From positions 175,528,920 through 175,592,919 of the forward strand of contig JAVMKO010000002.1 of NCBI GenBank assembly GCA_032164245.1: 64,000 nt of DNA. Direction: 5' to 3'. Source of the DNA: Sternotherus odoratus. Its lineage: Eukaryota; Chordata; Testudines; Kinosternidae. The position numbers and the translations under genes are program-made. Shown here one piece after another: positions 21,699 through 32,019 of this stretch. The notes beneath the pieces were generated by a model. It saw nothing but the letters and a program-made list of their open reading frames with translations. It ran no database searches and was not told the origin of the DNA. Numbering within the stretch: the first letter of the stretch is position 1; each line of letters begins with the position of its first letter.

Positions 21699-23599
21699 TT
21701 ACAGTATAATACATGTATATACCAAAGGAAATTTCCCCAAAACACCGCAGTTTGTGGACACCTTCTCAGAACTCAAAAATTGCTAAAATATACCTCTCCC
21801 CCAAACTATCCCCCCCGCCCAAAAACCCCAGAAGCCATGTCCTTATACCACTATTAAGCATATTATATGGCTTTGGGTCTTTAATGTTTGTACAAGTGCT
21901 TTGGGGATATATTTAAGAGTGAATGATCTCCCAAGTGGTATAGCTGCCAGAACCACTAAATTTTTCTTGTGGTTCTTACATCCAAAGCACTCATAAAATT
22001 ACACTCACAGAACAAGATATACAATGGTCATAATATTTATATAAAGTATTTGATCTTAAATACTAGGATGGTGCACCTTTTAAGGTATATATCAATCATG
22101 CAAATATTATCCCATGTTTGTGACCTCAGTTATTTTTCTGCATTGTGGATTTAACATTTGTGAATCTAGTTTAGTGCTCAAGAGAGGAAGTAAGTTTCCA
22201 TTCACTACAATGGAGTTACAATCAACTATGCTAATGATTAATTTGGCCTTGTGACTGTAGTCTCAAAAAATGCTAGCAGCCATCAAATAAGAAATATTTT
22301 CAGCTTACGCAATCGAATTATACTGTCATGTGCTTTCTCTGTCAGACTGCTCAATATCTGATAATTAGCATATTAATGGAGATTATTTACATTTTAATTT
22401 TTAATTTTTAAGGTTCTATTGTTTGTGGCTTTATATTGTTATATTTGTGCTCATTTCTGGTACTATGTGTTTTCATCTTCAGGAATCATCTTTGTGAAAG
22501 GTGTTCCTAATATTCTTATTTTAGGATTCTTCTTAATTCTCTGTTTGTAAAATATTTCAAGCATTCAAGCCCCTTTGTTAATTCAAAGGCAATATAATTA
22601 TAATATTCATTGATTCCATGTGTTAGTCACCTTGGTTGACTGGCTGAGCAGGTCAGGGTTTATTTGATGCAGATTTTCTTAATTCTGTTAAACATCCTGA
22701 TAAAGAGCACACTGCAACATTTTACTCTTGCTTTGGAGAGAATGTTTGACCTGTGTTCTATTTTAATGACTAGAGCCATTCATTGATTGGTAGAGTATGA
22801 TTGTTATTTCTAACAGAGGCCATGGGACTGCAGCTCAACTCTTTTGCAGCTATTATTCCAGTTCAGCCTAAGAACCAGAAAAGCAACTACTGACTCTTGG
22901 ACACCTGTAAAGGATATTTCTGGCCAGTGCAATCCCTACCTTCCATTCAATGTTCCCTTCTGCAATGGCATGTTAGTTACATGCAGCTAATCTCGGTGGT
23001 GCATAAGGAGTACAGAGGGCCCCCTTCAGTAGACAAACACAGCTTACACCCTATCCAATTCTAGAACAAATCTGTTATAAGGCTTCTGTACTTTGCAGCA
23101 CTGTGCATTAGCAGCCCATGTGAAGTGGGTATCCTGAAATTGAAACAGTGCCAGCAATTCATGTATTTGGTAAAAGGTATTTATCAGGCATAGTGGAAGG
23201 GAAATAATGAATAGGTGAGGAGAAAAAACAGAAGAACTACATGTTCTAGAGTATTTTTTTCTCACTTAGGCTTGCTTACCCGAGGAGGGTCAAGTTTCTT
23301 CCAGAAGAGGATCACCCAAACAGGCTCAAAGAAAATGAAAAAAGGATTTTTCTTCTTGCTGGATTGTTTTCATTTAAGACTCAGGAAAAGCAGAGCTGTC
23401 TGAATATTGAGTATTCTATACAATACAGCTTTCACTAAGTCCTCAATGGAAATGAGCCAGAAAGAAAAAGATTCAACAGGCAGGCCTGTCCACATGCTTT
23501 AACCACCAAAATACACTATTTGATTCAAATTGTTTCTTCAGGGACTCCTCCTTTAAAATATATTTCCTTCATGGGAGGCTTGAATAGTTTCCCCTATAC
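21699..23599. other. Intron 1, nothing recognised
   Basis: AT-rich sequence. No transposon termini, tandem arrays or plausible exons identified on either strand. Confidence 0.5.
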
Positions 23600-24211
23600 T
23601 TTAAGTCTAGTCTACACTGGTGAGGAGGGGGAAAAAAATAGATGAAAGTTATGCAACTTCAGATATGTGAATACAGTAGACTCTCGATTATGCAGGATTG
23701 GGTTAACCAGGATGTGGATTAACAAGGATGTCAAAAAAAATATGCGCAACTCGCAGGGCTCGCTCTGGCTTTGTTGCCACCCCAAGCACAAAAACAAAAA
23801 AACCCACCAGGGCGCAGGGCAGACAGTGAACCAACACCCCCTCCTCCTGGCACCCGGTGGCTGGTGAATCAACCCCCTCCTTTCCATATTTCCTATGGAT
23901 GGTGATTATCTGGGATTTTATTAACCAGTATTAATTTTTTCCCCTATCATCCTGGATAATCGAGAGTCTACTGTAACGTAGCTGAAGTCGACATACTTAG
24001 ATCTACTCACCGAGGTGTCTTCGCTGTGGCAAGTTGACTGCTGCCGCTCCCCCGTCAACTCTGCCTGCATCTCTTGAGGTGGTGGAGTACAGGAGTCGAT
24101 GGGAGAGCATTCGGGGGTCGATTTATCACATCTAGACCTGATGCAATAAATCGACCCCACTGGATCAATTGCTGCCTGCCAATCCATTGGATAGCATAGA
24201 CATACCTTTAG
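23600..24211. mobile_element. MITE of the 'ACTTCAGCTACGT' family, split by a Tigger-like insertion
   Basis: The outer ends TTTAAGTCTAGTCTACACTG and, read inward, CTCTAAAGGTATGTCTATGC are loosely inverted. With the nested insertion at 23674-23973 removed, the left part TATGCAACTTCAG and right part ACGTAGCTGAAGTCGAC form the same palindrome seen at 25975-26040 and 57762-57815. The right half carries inverted GGGGTCGATTTATCACAT/GATGCAATAAATCGACCCC arms. No coding capacity. Confidence 0.65.
23674..23973. mobile_element. Pogo/Tigger-like MITE flanked by TA
   Basis: The 300-bp element begins CAGTAGACTCTCGATTATGC and ends with the inverted ATAATCGAGAGTCTACTG. TA dinucleotides flank it at 23672-23673 and 23974-23975. 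The terminus resembles pogo-group (Tigger) mariner elements of vertebrates (CAGTAGAxxCTCGATTAT). The inner arms continue to pair loosely (GGTTAACCAGGATGTGGATT against the AATCC/TTAACC phrases near 23925). No transposase. Confidence 0.85.
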
Positions 24212-25796
24212 AGAAGTAACACAATAACGAAGTAGAAAACATTTGGTGCTAGAACAGACAGACATGAGAAAGAGATCTGATAAGACTGGCAAAACACCAA
24301 AGGAGCAGAACAGAGAACACTTCACCATTATATTTGAAGTTAGAAATCATTCTGTTAAGACGGACCAATAAACACCTGTCCATGCTATGATCAAAGGATC
24401 TTTAACCCTCCTAACCCTTCCAACCAGTCCCTCCACATGAAACTTGAAATAGAGAGAATATAAACTCCAAAAATTTTAACCTTGGATGCTGCAGCAGCAG
24501 CAGCCATGGAACAGTTATGTGGGCACTCCAAACTTTTGGCTCCAAATTAGAGATAAAGCTTCCACACCATCCAACCCATGGGCTGTCAGAGTAAAGCCTG
24601 CTTACTTAAGGTTAACACAGGGATCATAATCTAAGTATTTCTAAGGCTCCCACCAAGACCAAAGTATATGAATTCCAACAAATGTAAAGCTTATTTTGAG
24701 CCACTGCTGGGATTTAAACTCACAATCTTTTGTTAATCTTTACAACAATTTCTCAGAATTTAGCTCTGAAAAGTTTCATATATGTACTTAACAGACAAAC
24801 TGTAGAATTATGTTCTATATAGTTTGTCAACAAGATGCATTAACTGATGCTGTGTTTCTATGGAAGCCAATAGCATTAGCTAACTGATTAGCATGGCCCA
24901 GTACAGTGATGTCTTGTATTTATCTTTTATTCTGTTCAATGATTTACTAAATTAAGAGGGTTTTTTTTTTTTTAGTATTTTATAAGCCCAGGATCTGTGT
25001 AAATTGCTACATGGCAAATTCATTTAGCAAGTTTCAGTCTCGTGTCAGGTATGTGTTTTATTTGGCTTAACTGAACTGCAATTTCCTTTGGTAAAAGTTT
25101 CTGAACAAGAGATCCTTTGTCAGTGGCAGGAAAACTAATCTTTTATCTGTGCTTACAGGACATTTAGTGAGACATGCAACTTTGCAGTATTTTCTCAGAT
25201 TTTATTTTGTGCTCCAACTTTAATCGAAATGAAGGATCAAATTCTACCTTCATTTACACACCCATGCAACTCCCCATGCCACAGACTTCCATGGGTATAA
25301 GTGAAGGTAGAATTCGGTGCTACTTGTAATGCAACCGTTAAGTAGAATTACAAGCAATAATTAAATAGAATAAAATAGTATTACAAGACATATGTTAAAA
25401 AGAACGAGTGAAATTCTGTGTTTTAAATTATAGATCTCTATGCAAGCCTTTCTTTTTCTCTTTCGCAGGTGTAATACAGCAAATACACAGGTCTGGATTG
25501 TTGCCTTCATACAAACATACAAAAGCCATAAACTTTGCAAACATACAAAAGCCATAAACCAGAGGATCTCCTCACAGGGAAATACTCCCATTGGAATAGG
25601 GCTGTATGGGAGGATGGAAGCAAGAAAAAGCATTTTCTACCTGTTTACCACACCTGGCATAGGGGTATACCAGGGAGGGAGCAAAGACGCATGACTGCTC
25701 CAATTATTCTTACTACTGGATGTCTCCATAGGAAGCTGTTGCAGACAGAGAGTGTTAGGGAAGAGATGCAAAGCATTCAATAGTGCAAAGATGTCT
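24212..25796. other. Intron 1 with one small palindromic repeat
   Basis: A short palindrome at about 25232-25318 (AAATTCTACCTTCATTTACA ... TAAGTGAAGGTAGAATT) looks like an old copy of the amniote MITE centred on 'acttcagtgg/ttacacc' sequences. A 24-bp tandem duplication of ACATACAAAAGCCATAAAC lies near 25510-25560, and a T run near 24960. Otherwise nothing recognised. Confidence 0.45.
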
Positions 25797-25798
25797 TA

Positions 25799-26070
25799 GG
25801 GCTGGTCTTCACTACCCGCCAGATCGGCTGGTAGCGATCGATCTGTTAGCGATTGATTTCTCATGTCTGGTGAAGACGCAAGAAATCGATCGCTCGCGGC
25901 GCCCCCGTCAACTCCGGAACTCCAGATTGCTGGAGTTGACGAGGGAGCATGCCGCCGACGTCGCCATGAGGTAAGTTGGCTGCAGATACGCAAACTTCAG
26001 CTACGTGATTCACATAGCTGAAGTTGCGTATCTGCAGTCGATCCCTCCCCCCCGTAGTGAAAACCAGCCC
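25799..26070. mobile_element. MITE, GGGCTGGTC termini, TA-flanked
   Basis: The inverted termini GGGCTGGTCTTCACTAC and GTAGTGAAAACCAGCCC are flanked by TA on each side (25797-25798 and 26071-26072). Subterminally a 27-bp inverted pair (CTGCAGATACGCAAACTTCA ... TGAAGTTGCGTATCTGCAG, 25979-26037) surrounds ATTC. Repeated CGATCGAT motifs occur near the left end. The same layout, reversed, appears at 57728-58013. Confidence 0.75.
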
Positions 26071-26072
26071 TA

Positions 26073-27129
26073 AATCCCCCCAACTCCCTCAAACCCAGCC
26101 TAAGCTGAACTCAGCTCAATCATAGGTCAACACATCAGGACCACTGTGCTCATTCATATTGTGTAGAGGATATCAAATACAGGACATGATTGTTTCATAA
26201 GCAACTTGATATTAAACTTTTTTTCTCATTATTAATTTAAAAAATAAAGCCAAAAAGAAAACAAAAAATCCACACCATGAAAGTTAACTGAAGTTATTCA
26301 ATTTTTATGTCATTTAATAGTACTGAGTAAATCTTATTGAATTAGACATTAGCTTATTACATAAGCAACAATTAATTAAAGCTAAGATGCTGTTCCCACC
26401 ATAAATCTTATTTTATAGGCTTATAATTTGGACATTTCAATTAACTCCAGGCTGAAACTTGGCATACAATTTTAATACATAAGAGTACATTTTAATCTAC
26501 AAAATTACTAAAATTGGTTAAACTCCCTTTTAATGCAGGTTAAAAAAAGGGGGGGGGTTAATTTCATGACTAAATTGCTTTATGAATTTAGAGCCATTTG
26601 CATGCATGGCCCTTACTCTACATGCAGAACCCCTATTGAAGTCAATGGAACTTCTGCCAATCAGTGCCACATAGCCTGCACTTTGGGGCTAATGCTAGTT
26701 TGTAATGCCACCTGTATAACATGTGTAAGGAATTTAAGTGCTCTCTCAACATTAATGTTCTTTTTTCTTTCTTTTTTGGGGGAGCAAGGGGGGGGAAGTA
26801 TGAGGGGAGGAAACAATCACCCTTTACTTTGATCAACCACCCTTTACTGAACAGTACTGATAAAACAGTTAATGTTTTCTGACTCTAAACTGTACCTTTG
26901 CTCCATCATTTAGCACTTCAGTGACCTGTATTATCTATACTGAAAACAGCACATAGAAATAAACACTGTAAGTGTAAACAGAGGGTGGCACCATGAAACT
27001 CTTTATCTGAGTTTCTCTCCTTAACCTGCTCCTATGGGAACGTTGTTCCTTCTGCAGTTTTCCATAGAAAGTCGATTCAACGTCAGGGACAGGAAAATGG
27101 GCCAGATGCACCTGGCCTCAAGGGAGGAG
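26073..27129. other. ITGB8: Intron 1 next to exon 1, nothing recognised
   Basis: AT-rich sequence that becomes GC-rich toward 27100. A phrase near 26630-26660 (CCCCTATTGAAGTCAATGGA) looks like an old interspersed-repeat fragment. A G-run lies at 26787-26796. No other feature. Confidence 0.45.
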
Positions 27130-27368
27130 CCTGTTCCAAAGGCGCCCGGGGAAGGATCCCGCAGGACGAACGTGTCTGTATTTCAATCTCCAGGTGGCAA
27201 GTGCAGGTTTCCCAACGCTTACGGCTCCTGCTCGCAGTTTCTATTAGTCAGGAACCACTTTCTCCAAACCTGCCCGGCAGCTGCTCACCCCTGTGCGCCC
27301 CCATTCAACCCACTCTCGAGAGTGCAAAAACCCCCAACCCCGACCCAAATGAAAGCCCGGCAACTTAC

Positions 27369-27495
27369 GGCGCTGGCCCAGCCCCGGCATCGCGGCGAGC
27401 ACCCGGGCAGCCCGCAGCACGGGGCCCGGCCCTCGTTGGCATTTCTGCAGAGAGACGATCCCAGCCGTCAGAAACGCCAGGAGTGGGATCCACAT
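27369..27495 (-). CDS. ITGB8: ITGB8 exon 1 (start codon and signal peptide)
   Basis: This is the first coding exon of integrin beta-8. It encodes 42 residues plus one base, beginning MWIPLLAFLTAGIVSL and ending with a segment finishing GLGQR. Human ITGB8 exon 1, recalled from memory, has LAFFTAAFV in the same place, RRGP where this has QRGP, and GLGQ at the end. Residues 4-16 form the hydrophobic core of a secretory signal peptide, as expected for a single-pass cell-surface receptor subunit. The start is supported by that alignment, by A at position -3, and by the lack of any in-frame ATG upstream. The donor is C|GTAAGTTG. The leftover base joins exon 2 to give a CCG codon, putting Pro-Glu-Asn-Arg-Cys where human has Gly-Glu-Asp-Asn-Arg-Cys, with total length conserved. 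Integrin alpha-V/beta-8 binds RGD in latent TGF-beta and activates it. Confidence 0.92.
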
Positions 27496-27562
27496 AATGC
27501 GACGCAGACGGCACCGCTCCCCGTCCTGGCGGCCAAGTCTCGGCTGAGCGGCTCGCTCGCTC

Positions 27563-27773
27563 TCAGCCCCGCCGGGCGCTCGGGCGGCTGCGGGGGAGGA
27601 GGAGGAGGAGAGGCAGGAGGAGGGGCGCACCCTTCGCAGGTAGGAGGCAGGGCAGGGGCAGCGGGCGGCGCCGCATGTCAGGGGGAGCCCAGGGACCCCC
27701 GAGCCCAGCGCAAAGCCGCTTGGCGGCGGCAGGAGCCAGGTCCCTTCCGCGCAGGGACGGCGGGTGCCTCCAT
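27563..27773 (-). other. ITGB8: Two candidate upstream ORFs in the ITGB8 leader
   Basis: On the gene strand an ATG at 27773 opens a 31-codon frame ending at 27678. A second ATG at 27676 opens a 37-codon, leucine/proline-rich frame ending at 27563. Both end before the ITGB8 ATG at 27495. They matter only if transcription starts upstream of 27773, which the sequence cannot show. Start contexts are moderate (G at +4 for the first, G at -3 for the second). Confidence 0.4.
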
Positions 27774-28379
27774 CCGCCCCCAGCCCGGCGCACAAAGGGC
27801 TTTTGTCTCCCTCTGCCCGGCGGCGGGGGAGGCACTTGGCACGGCCCCAGAAGCGAGGCGTGAAGCTGCCCCCGACTCGCCGCGCCGCCCTCCCCCGGGG
27901 CCCGGCCCGCCAGGTGGGCTCTGCCGGGGCAGGGGCGGGGGCCCCGGGCGGCCGGGAGCAGTGAAGGCTCCACGCGCGGGGGCTGCCGTTTCCCCAGCCG
28001 GCGTCTCCGGCTCGCGGGGTCCCGCGTTGCTAGGAGACCACCCGCGGCAGGGCAGGCTCCGAGCGCGTCCGGGGAGGGGGAGGGGGGGGGGGGGCTGAGC
28101 GGCGGGGCGGGGCCGCCAGTCTCCGCCCCCGCTCGTCTCTCTTTGTTGCGCGGGGCTGCAGAGTCCCGCCGCTCTCCCCGCCCCTCTCCGGCGGCGCTGC
28201 TGCTTCGGTGCCTTGCGCCCGCCGGGCTCCTGCCTTGGCCCGGCGTCCCCAGTCTGCCGGAGCCCCGCCCCCATCTCTCTGCCATTGTACCCCGGGGGAC
28301 CCACCCTCGCGACTCCCAGGCACCCCCCCCCCCCGACCATCCGGAGTCCTCCTCCCCCTGCACCACCCCCTCGCACCTG

Positions 28380-28860
28380 CCCCCACCACACCTCCCCCTT
28401 CAGCCCCGCTGGACCACGTGCCCCCACCCCCGCACCCGTCCCACTGCATCTCCCCATTCAGCCCCCCAAGACCCCATCCCCGCCACGGCACCCCCTCGCA
28501 CCCCTCCCCTCGCACCCCCCCCCCGCACCCACTGCGCCTCCCCCTTCAGCCCCCACCTCGGACCCCATCCCCGCCTCGGCACCTGTCCCACTGCACCGCC
28601 TCCCCTCGCCCCCTCACCCTCCTCCACAGCACCTCCCTCTTCAGCCCTCCCGGACCCCGTCCCCACCACGGCACCCCCACATTCCCCCCGCAACCGTTCC
28701 CGTGCACCTCCTCCCCTTGCCCCCCCCCACCGCTCCGATGCACCCTCCATCCGAAATCTTCCATCCCTCTTCACCTCCACTCCTCCCCCCCATGCACCCG
28801 TCTCCACGGCACCACGCTGCCCCCCTCCACATCCCTACACTGCCCCCCCCCCATTGTTCC
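28380..28860. repeat. Degenerate C-rich minisatellite upstream of the ITGB8 promoter
   Basis: About five diverged units of 60-95 bp share CTCCCCCTTCAGCCCC, GGACCCCATCCCCGCC, ACGGCACC and CCCACTGC. The strand is almost free of G outside these motifs, so the ITGB8 sense strand is G-rich with many G3-G5 runs. Long open frames on both strands (28143-29021 and overlapping) arise from this composition. Confidence 0.75.
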
Positions 28861-28869
28861 CATTCTTTG

Positions 28870-31235
28870 CATGTGAGAAACTGCACTTGCCTCTGCAGCC
28901 CCAAGATGCTCCTAGCCTCGTCTCTGCAAAAAAAACGGGAAGAGGGCAGTACATCTCAGTCAGAATCAGACTCTGCATGGTAGGGCAGATTTGGCAGCAG
29001 TTGGTACCATGTGCTCTGTAAGGTTTCTCACCTATATGAAGCATGAAGCCTGACCAGGGTATTTGTGCTGAATGCTGGCATCTGCCCTGGTGTGTATATA
29101 CACACACACATACACCTTTTGGATAATACCTCTGCTCCCATATCTCACCACATGTGCTGCCCAGTTGTAACTCCCAGTTCACCACCATTTGATTGCCTAG
29201 CTCCCTTTTCTCCTAGGATGCCTCTTCCCCATTGTGAATGCCTGTGACACTATGGGAATATCCTTGCCCCCTTCCATGCCACTCTGTGTTGGTTCTCTTT
29301 TAATACTTATTTCACTCTACCTCAGATCAGGTAAAAACAAAAATATCTTCGTTTGTAACCCCTCCTTTATCTTTATCTGCCCCTCTCAGGCAGTTCTCTT
29401 GTCTGGGTTTCCGCCCCCTCAAGCAAAGTAGGAGTGTTCAAAGGTTAACAGTACTCCTGAGTGAGTTAGTAAGTGAATGGAAAGTACCTTGCTTTAAAGC
29501 AAAAGCTAGGAAACTCCCTCCCTGTCCGCAGGTGCATTCTGTCACTGGTACCTATCACAATAACATCTCAAACCTTAAGAAAATTTAATTCCATTCAGTT
29601 TATTAAATCATTTATTTTGGGGCTCAGTTTTCAAAAGATTACTTGTTGCTTTGTTTACATCTGAGAAGACCAGGATTTGTGCATCTAACCAGCCACGTGT
29701 GGAATTAGACAAGCATGACACTTTTCAAACCATGTAGATACACATGCATATCCGTACAGCTTGTTCTGTATCAGTCAAAAGTTCAAGGACCTATGAATAC
29801 AGTCATGTTCTTTCGATTTTCATCTGTCGTTCTTGATTATTTAGATTATAGCTCTTCAGGGGTAGAGTCTAAGCACTACTGTAATACAAATGAATAATAA
29901 TCTAAAAATTTACCATCTCACACTTAAGCTTCCATTATTGTTGAATAAGTAGGACAGGGTACTTATCCAGGAATGATATAAAAGTTTGTCTGTGTTAGTG
30001 ATTTGTATAGAATTAATAATTTATTCAAATGTAACTGAAACATAATTTTTGACAAAGTGACACCCAACAATATTTTTCACATCTAATGCCCTTAAAAATG
30101 TGAGGATCTCAAAGCACTTTCCAAGCAATGCACTTTAATGCACTAAGTCTCACAGCACTGTGAAATAGGGATATTTTATTTTCCCTATTTTCAAAATTGG
30201 AGAAAGTAAAGCTTAGGTTAAATTGCTTGCCTAAGATCACAGAAGAAATCTGGGGAAGAGATGGAAATGGAACCAACATCTCCACTGCCAATCTGGTGTT
30301 TTAAAATCCTACACTATAATTCTGTCTCAAAATTTCCCCCTTCCTAAAATTAATTTTGGGTACCAGACCTCAACCTGTGAAGACCCTAATGTGGGATGCA
30401 AACAGACTCATAAATTACGAGAAAAAATTATGCTGTGGGATCCATTCCTTTGGCATAAAATAACTCTACAATTTCAGTTTTTGATGTAAATTATGTAAAA
30501 CAATGAAAGCGAAGGATTGCCAAATTTGTATGGAACCTATCTAACTTTGAGACTGAAATGAAGCATGTTGGGGAAACCCTAATCTTGGCTCACTCTTATC
30601 CACAATGTCTAAATCATTGTGTTAAGACACTCCAGATAAACCTGGAATATTTTAATTAGTCTGCAAGACCTAAAAAAATCCTGCAGTGGCAACCTGATTA
30701 CACATGGTGACCTGCATTATCAAAAACCTGTTCAAAGCTGTCTGGGATGGCTAACATCTTTCTGAATGTAGTCTTGGAGTTTTTATATACAAAGAAAAGC
30801 TTGTTTTCTACTTTCAAGCAAATATTATAAGTCAGAAAGTTCCATTAGAAGGGAATATAATTTTGCAATTTTATTTGTTTCAGGATATCTCACAGAATTT
30901 TCACTCTTTGGGTCTCCAGCACAATATTGGCTGTGAACTCTAATACTGGTTGTGGGAGGCCTGCATATCCTCCCCTATTAATAGATGGAACATGTGTGTG
31001 GTACAGCCCACTGGTAACCTCATTTGTCAGTTTCTTTTTCAAGCAAAATAATGAAATACTTGCTTGTGTGCTGCTATAAAGACACAACCTACCAAAAGCA
31101 AAGTTTCTAAACTCAAAGGAGAGGTGGGTGAGTGAAAATTTGTGTGATGGTGTCTGAAGACAAGGAGAATTACAAGGTAAGAAATCTCCCTTCAGGAGAT
31201 TCTTACTCTAAGGATTAGGTAGTATGAGGAATTAC
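28870..31235. other. Upstream intergenic DNA, one MIR copy
   Basis: Beyond the CpG island the sequence returns to AT-rich. It contains a short (CA)n run near 29098-29110 and the MIR-like SINE listed at 30090. No exon of a divergent gene was recognised. Confidence 0.5.
30090..30315 (+). repeat. MIR/CORE-SINE copy
   Basis: The order of motifs matches a MIR: a 'ccctattttcaaaattggagaaa' segment, then TTGCTTGCCTAAGATCACAG, then GAAATGGAACCAACATCTCC. This is the old CORE-SINE pattern (gatgaggaaactgag ... cttgcccaaggtcacac ... gggattcgaacc) with heavy decay. No intact Pol III boxes are visible. Confidence 0.6.
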
Positions 31236-31430
31236 TCGCTAATTCAAGAATCAGAGAGGTAGCCGTGTTAGTCTGGAATAGCAGAAGTAACAAAGTCCTG
31301 TGGCACCTTAAAGACTAACTATAAAGTTTTGAAGCATAAGTTTTCGTGGGCTAATACCTTGCATCCGACGAAGTGGGTATTAGCCCACGAAAGCTTATGC
31401 TTCAAAACTTTATAGTTAGTCGCTAATTCA
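31236..31430. mobile_element. Foldback element with 11-bp target duplication, copy 2
   Basis: The direct repeats TCGCTAATTCA are at 31236-31246 and 31420-31430. Arm 31313-31358 is the inverted copy of 31376-31421 (46 bp, one mismatch) around a 17-nt spacer. The left head (GTAGCCGTGTTAGTCTGGAA, ~66 nt) is absent from the right arm. It is related to the element at 21455-21698 (shared AGCCGTGTTAGTCTG, GCACCTTA, GCATCCGACGAAGTG, CACGAAAGCTTATGC) but has different arm lengths. It lies upstream of ITGB8. Confidence 0.8.
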
Positions 31431-32019
31431 GGCAGTGACGAAGATACAGGGCCATGCTAAACAAGGAACTGAAATCTTTTGGGTTGAACCAAGGAAGGGA
31501 TCAAGTACCTCCAAACAGCATGAGAGCTAAACCCAAAGAGCTTCAACAATGCATTCCATAAAAAAGAAAAAAAAAGTTCATAAAAGCAAAAACAAGGGAT
31601 ATCCCAAAAGAAACAAAAGCTCTAGGGCAGGGGTCTCCAAACTACGGCCCGCGGGCCAGATGCGGCCCGCGAGGCCCTCTCATCCGGCCCGCGGCAGGGG
31701 TCGGGAACCAGCCACGGGGCCGGGACGCGCCGCGTGCTCCGCTGCCGCCGCCGGCCGGGACGCACCGCGTGCTCCGCTGCCGCTGCCAGCCGCGGGGCCG
31801 GGACGCGCCGCGTGCTCCGCTGCCGCCGCCGGCCGGGACGCGCCGCGTGCTCCGCTGCCGCCGCCGGCCAGGGACGGCTCAGAGCTGGGGCCGGGACGCG
31901 CCGCACCGCCAGAAACAAGGAGCCACCCACTGCCAGGCGGCGAAACGGTCTGTGGGGAGAGACCGGGTTGAGCGGGTCGGGGGGGGGGAGGAGAGACCGG
32001 GTTGAGCGGGTCAGTTGGG

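Larger units (their letters stand above)
4061..27368 (-). other. ITGB8: ITGB8 intron 1 (about 23.3 kb)
   Basis: The intron is bounded by donor C|GTAAGTTG at 27368 and acceptor CATTACAG|CGG at 4061. Exon 1 leaves one base over and exon 2 supplies two, making one CCG codon, so the frame is continuous. The intron is filled with hAT elements, one Helitron, nested MITEs and minisatellites, annotated one by one. I found no additional exon on either strand. Confidence 0.88.
27130..28650 (-). promoter_or_regulatory. ITGB8: CpG island: ITGB8 promoter, leader and exon 1
   Basis: GC content and CpG density rise abruptly compared with AT-rich surroundings, and the island covers ITGB8 exon 1. The presumed 5' leader and promoter are at 27496 to about 28300. 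GC boxes (GGGGCGGGG and CCGCCCC) cluster at 28100-28130. GTTGCTAGGAGAC at 28026-28038 resembles an RFX X-box half-palindrome. There is no clear TATA box, as usual for CpG-island promoters. The transcription start cannot be fixed from sequence alone. Known regulators of mammalian ITGB8 include SP-family and AP-1/ATF factors; only the GC boxes are visible here. Confidence 0.75.

Noticed and set aside
27496..27795. A 100-residue N-terminal extension in frame with ITGB8
   Set aside because: The frame is open but its first codon is TTG, and there is no in-frame ATG before 27495. The homologous start is at 27495.
27034..28098. A 354-codon plus-strand frame antisense to ITGB8 exon 1
   Set aside because: Low stop density in a CpG island. 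No domain, and Gly/Ala/Pro/Arg composition. The real coding sequence is on the other strand.
28143..29021. Pro-rich frames of 222-292 codons
   Set aside because: C-rich degenerate minisatellite and promoter-flanking sequence; no recognisable domain.
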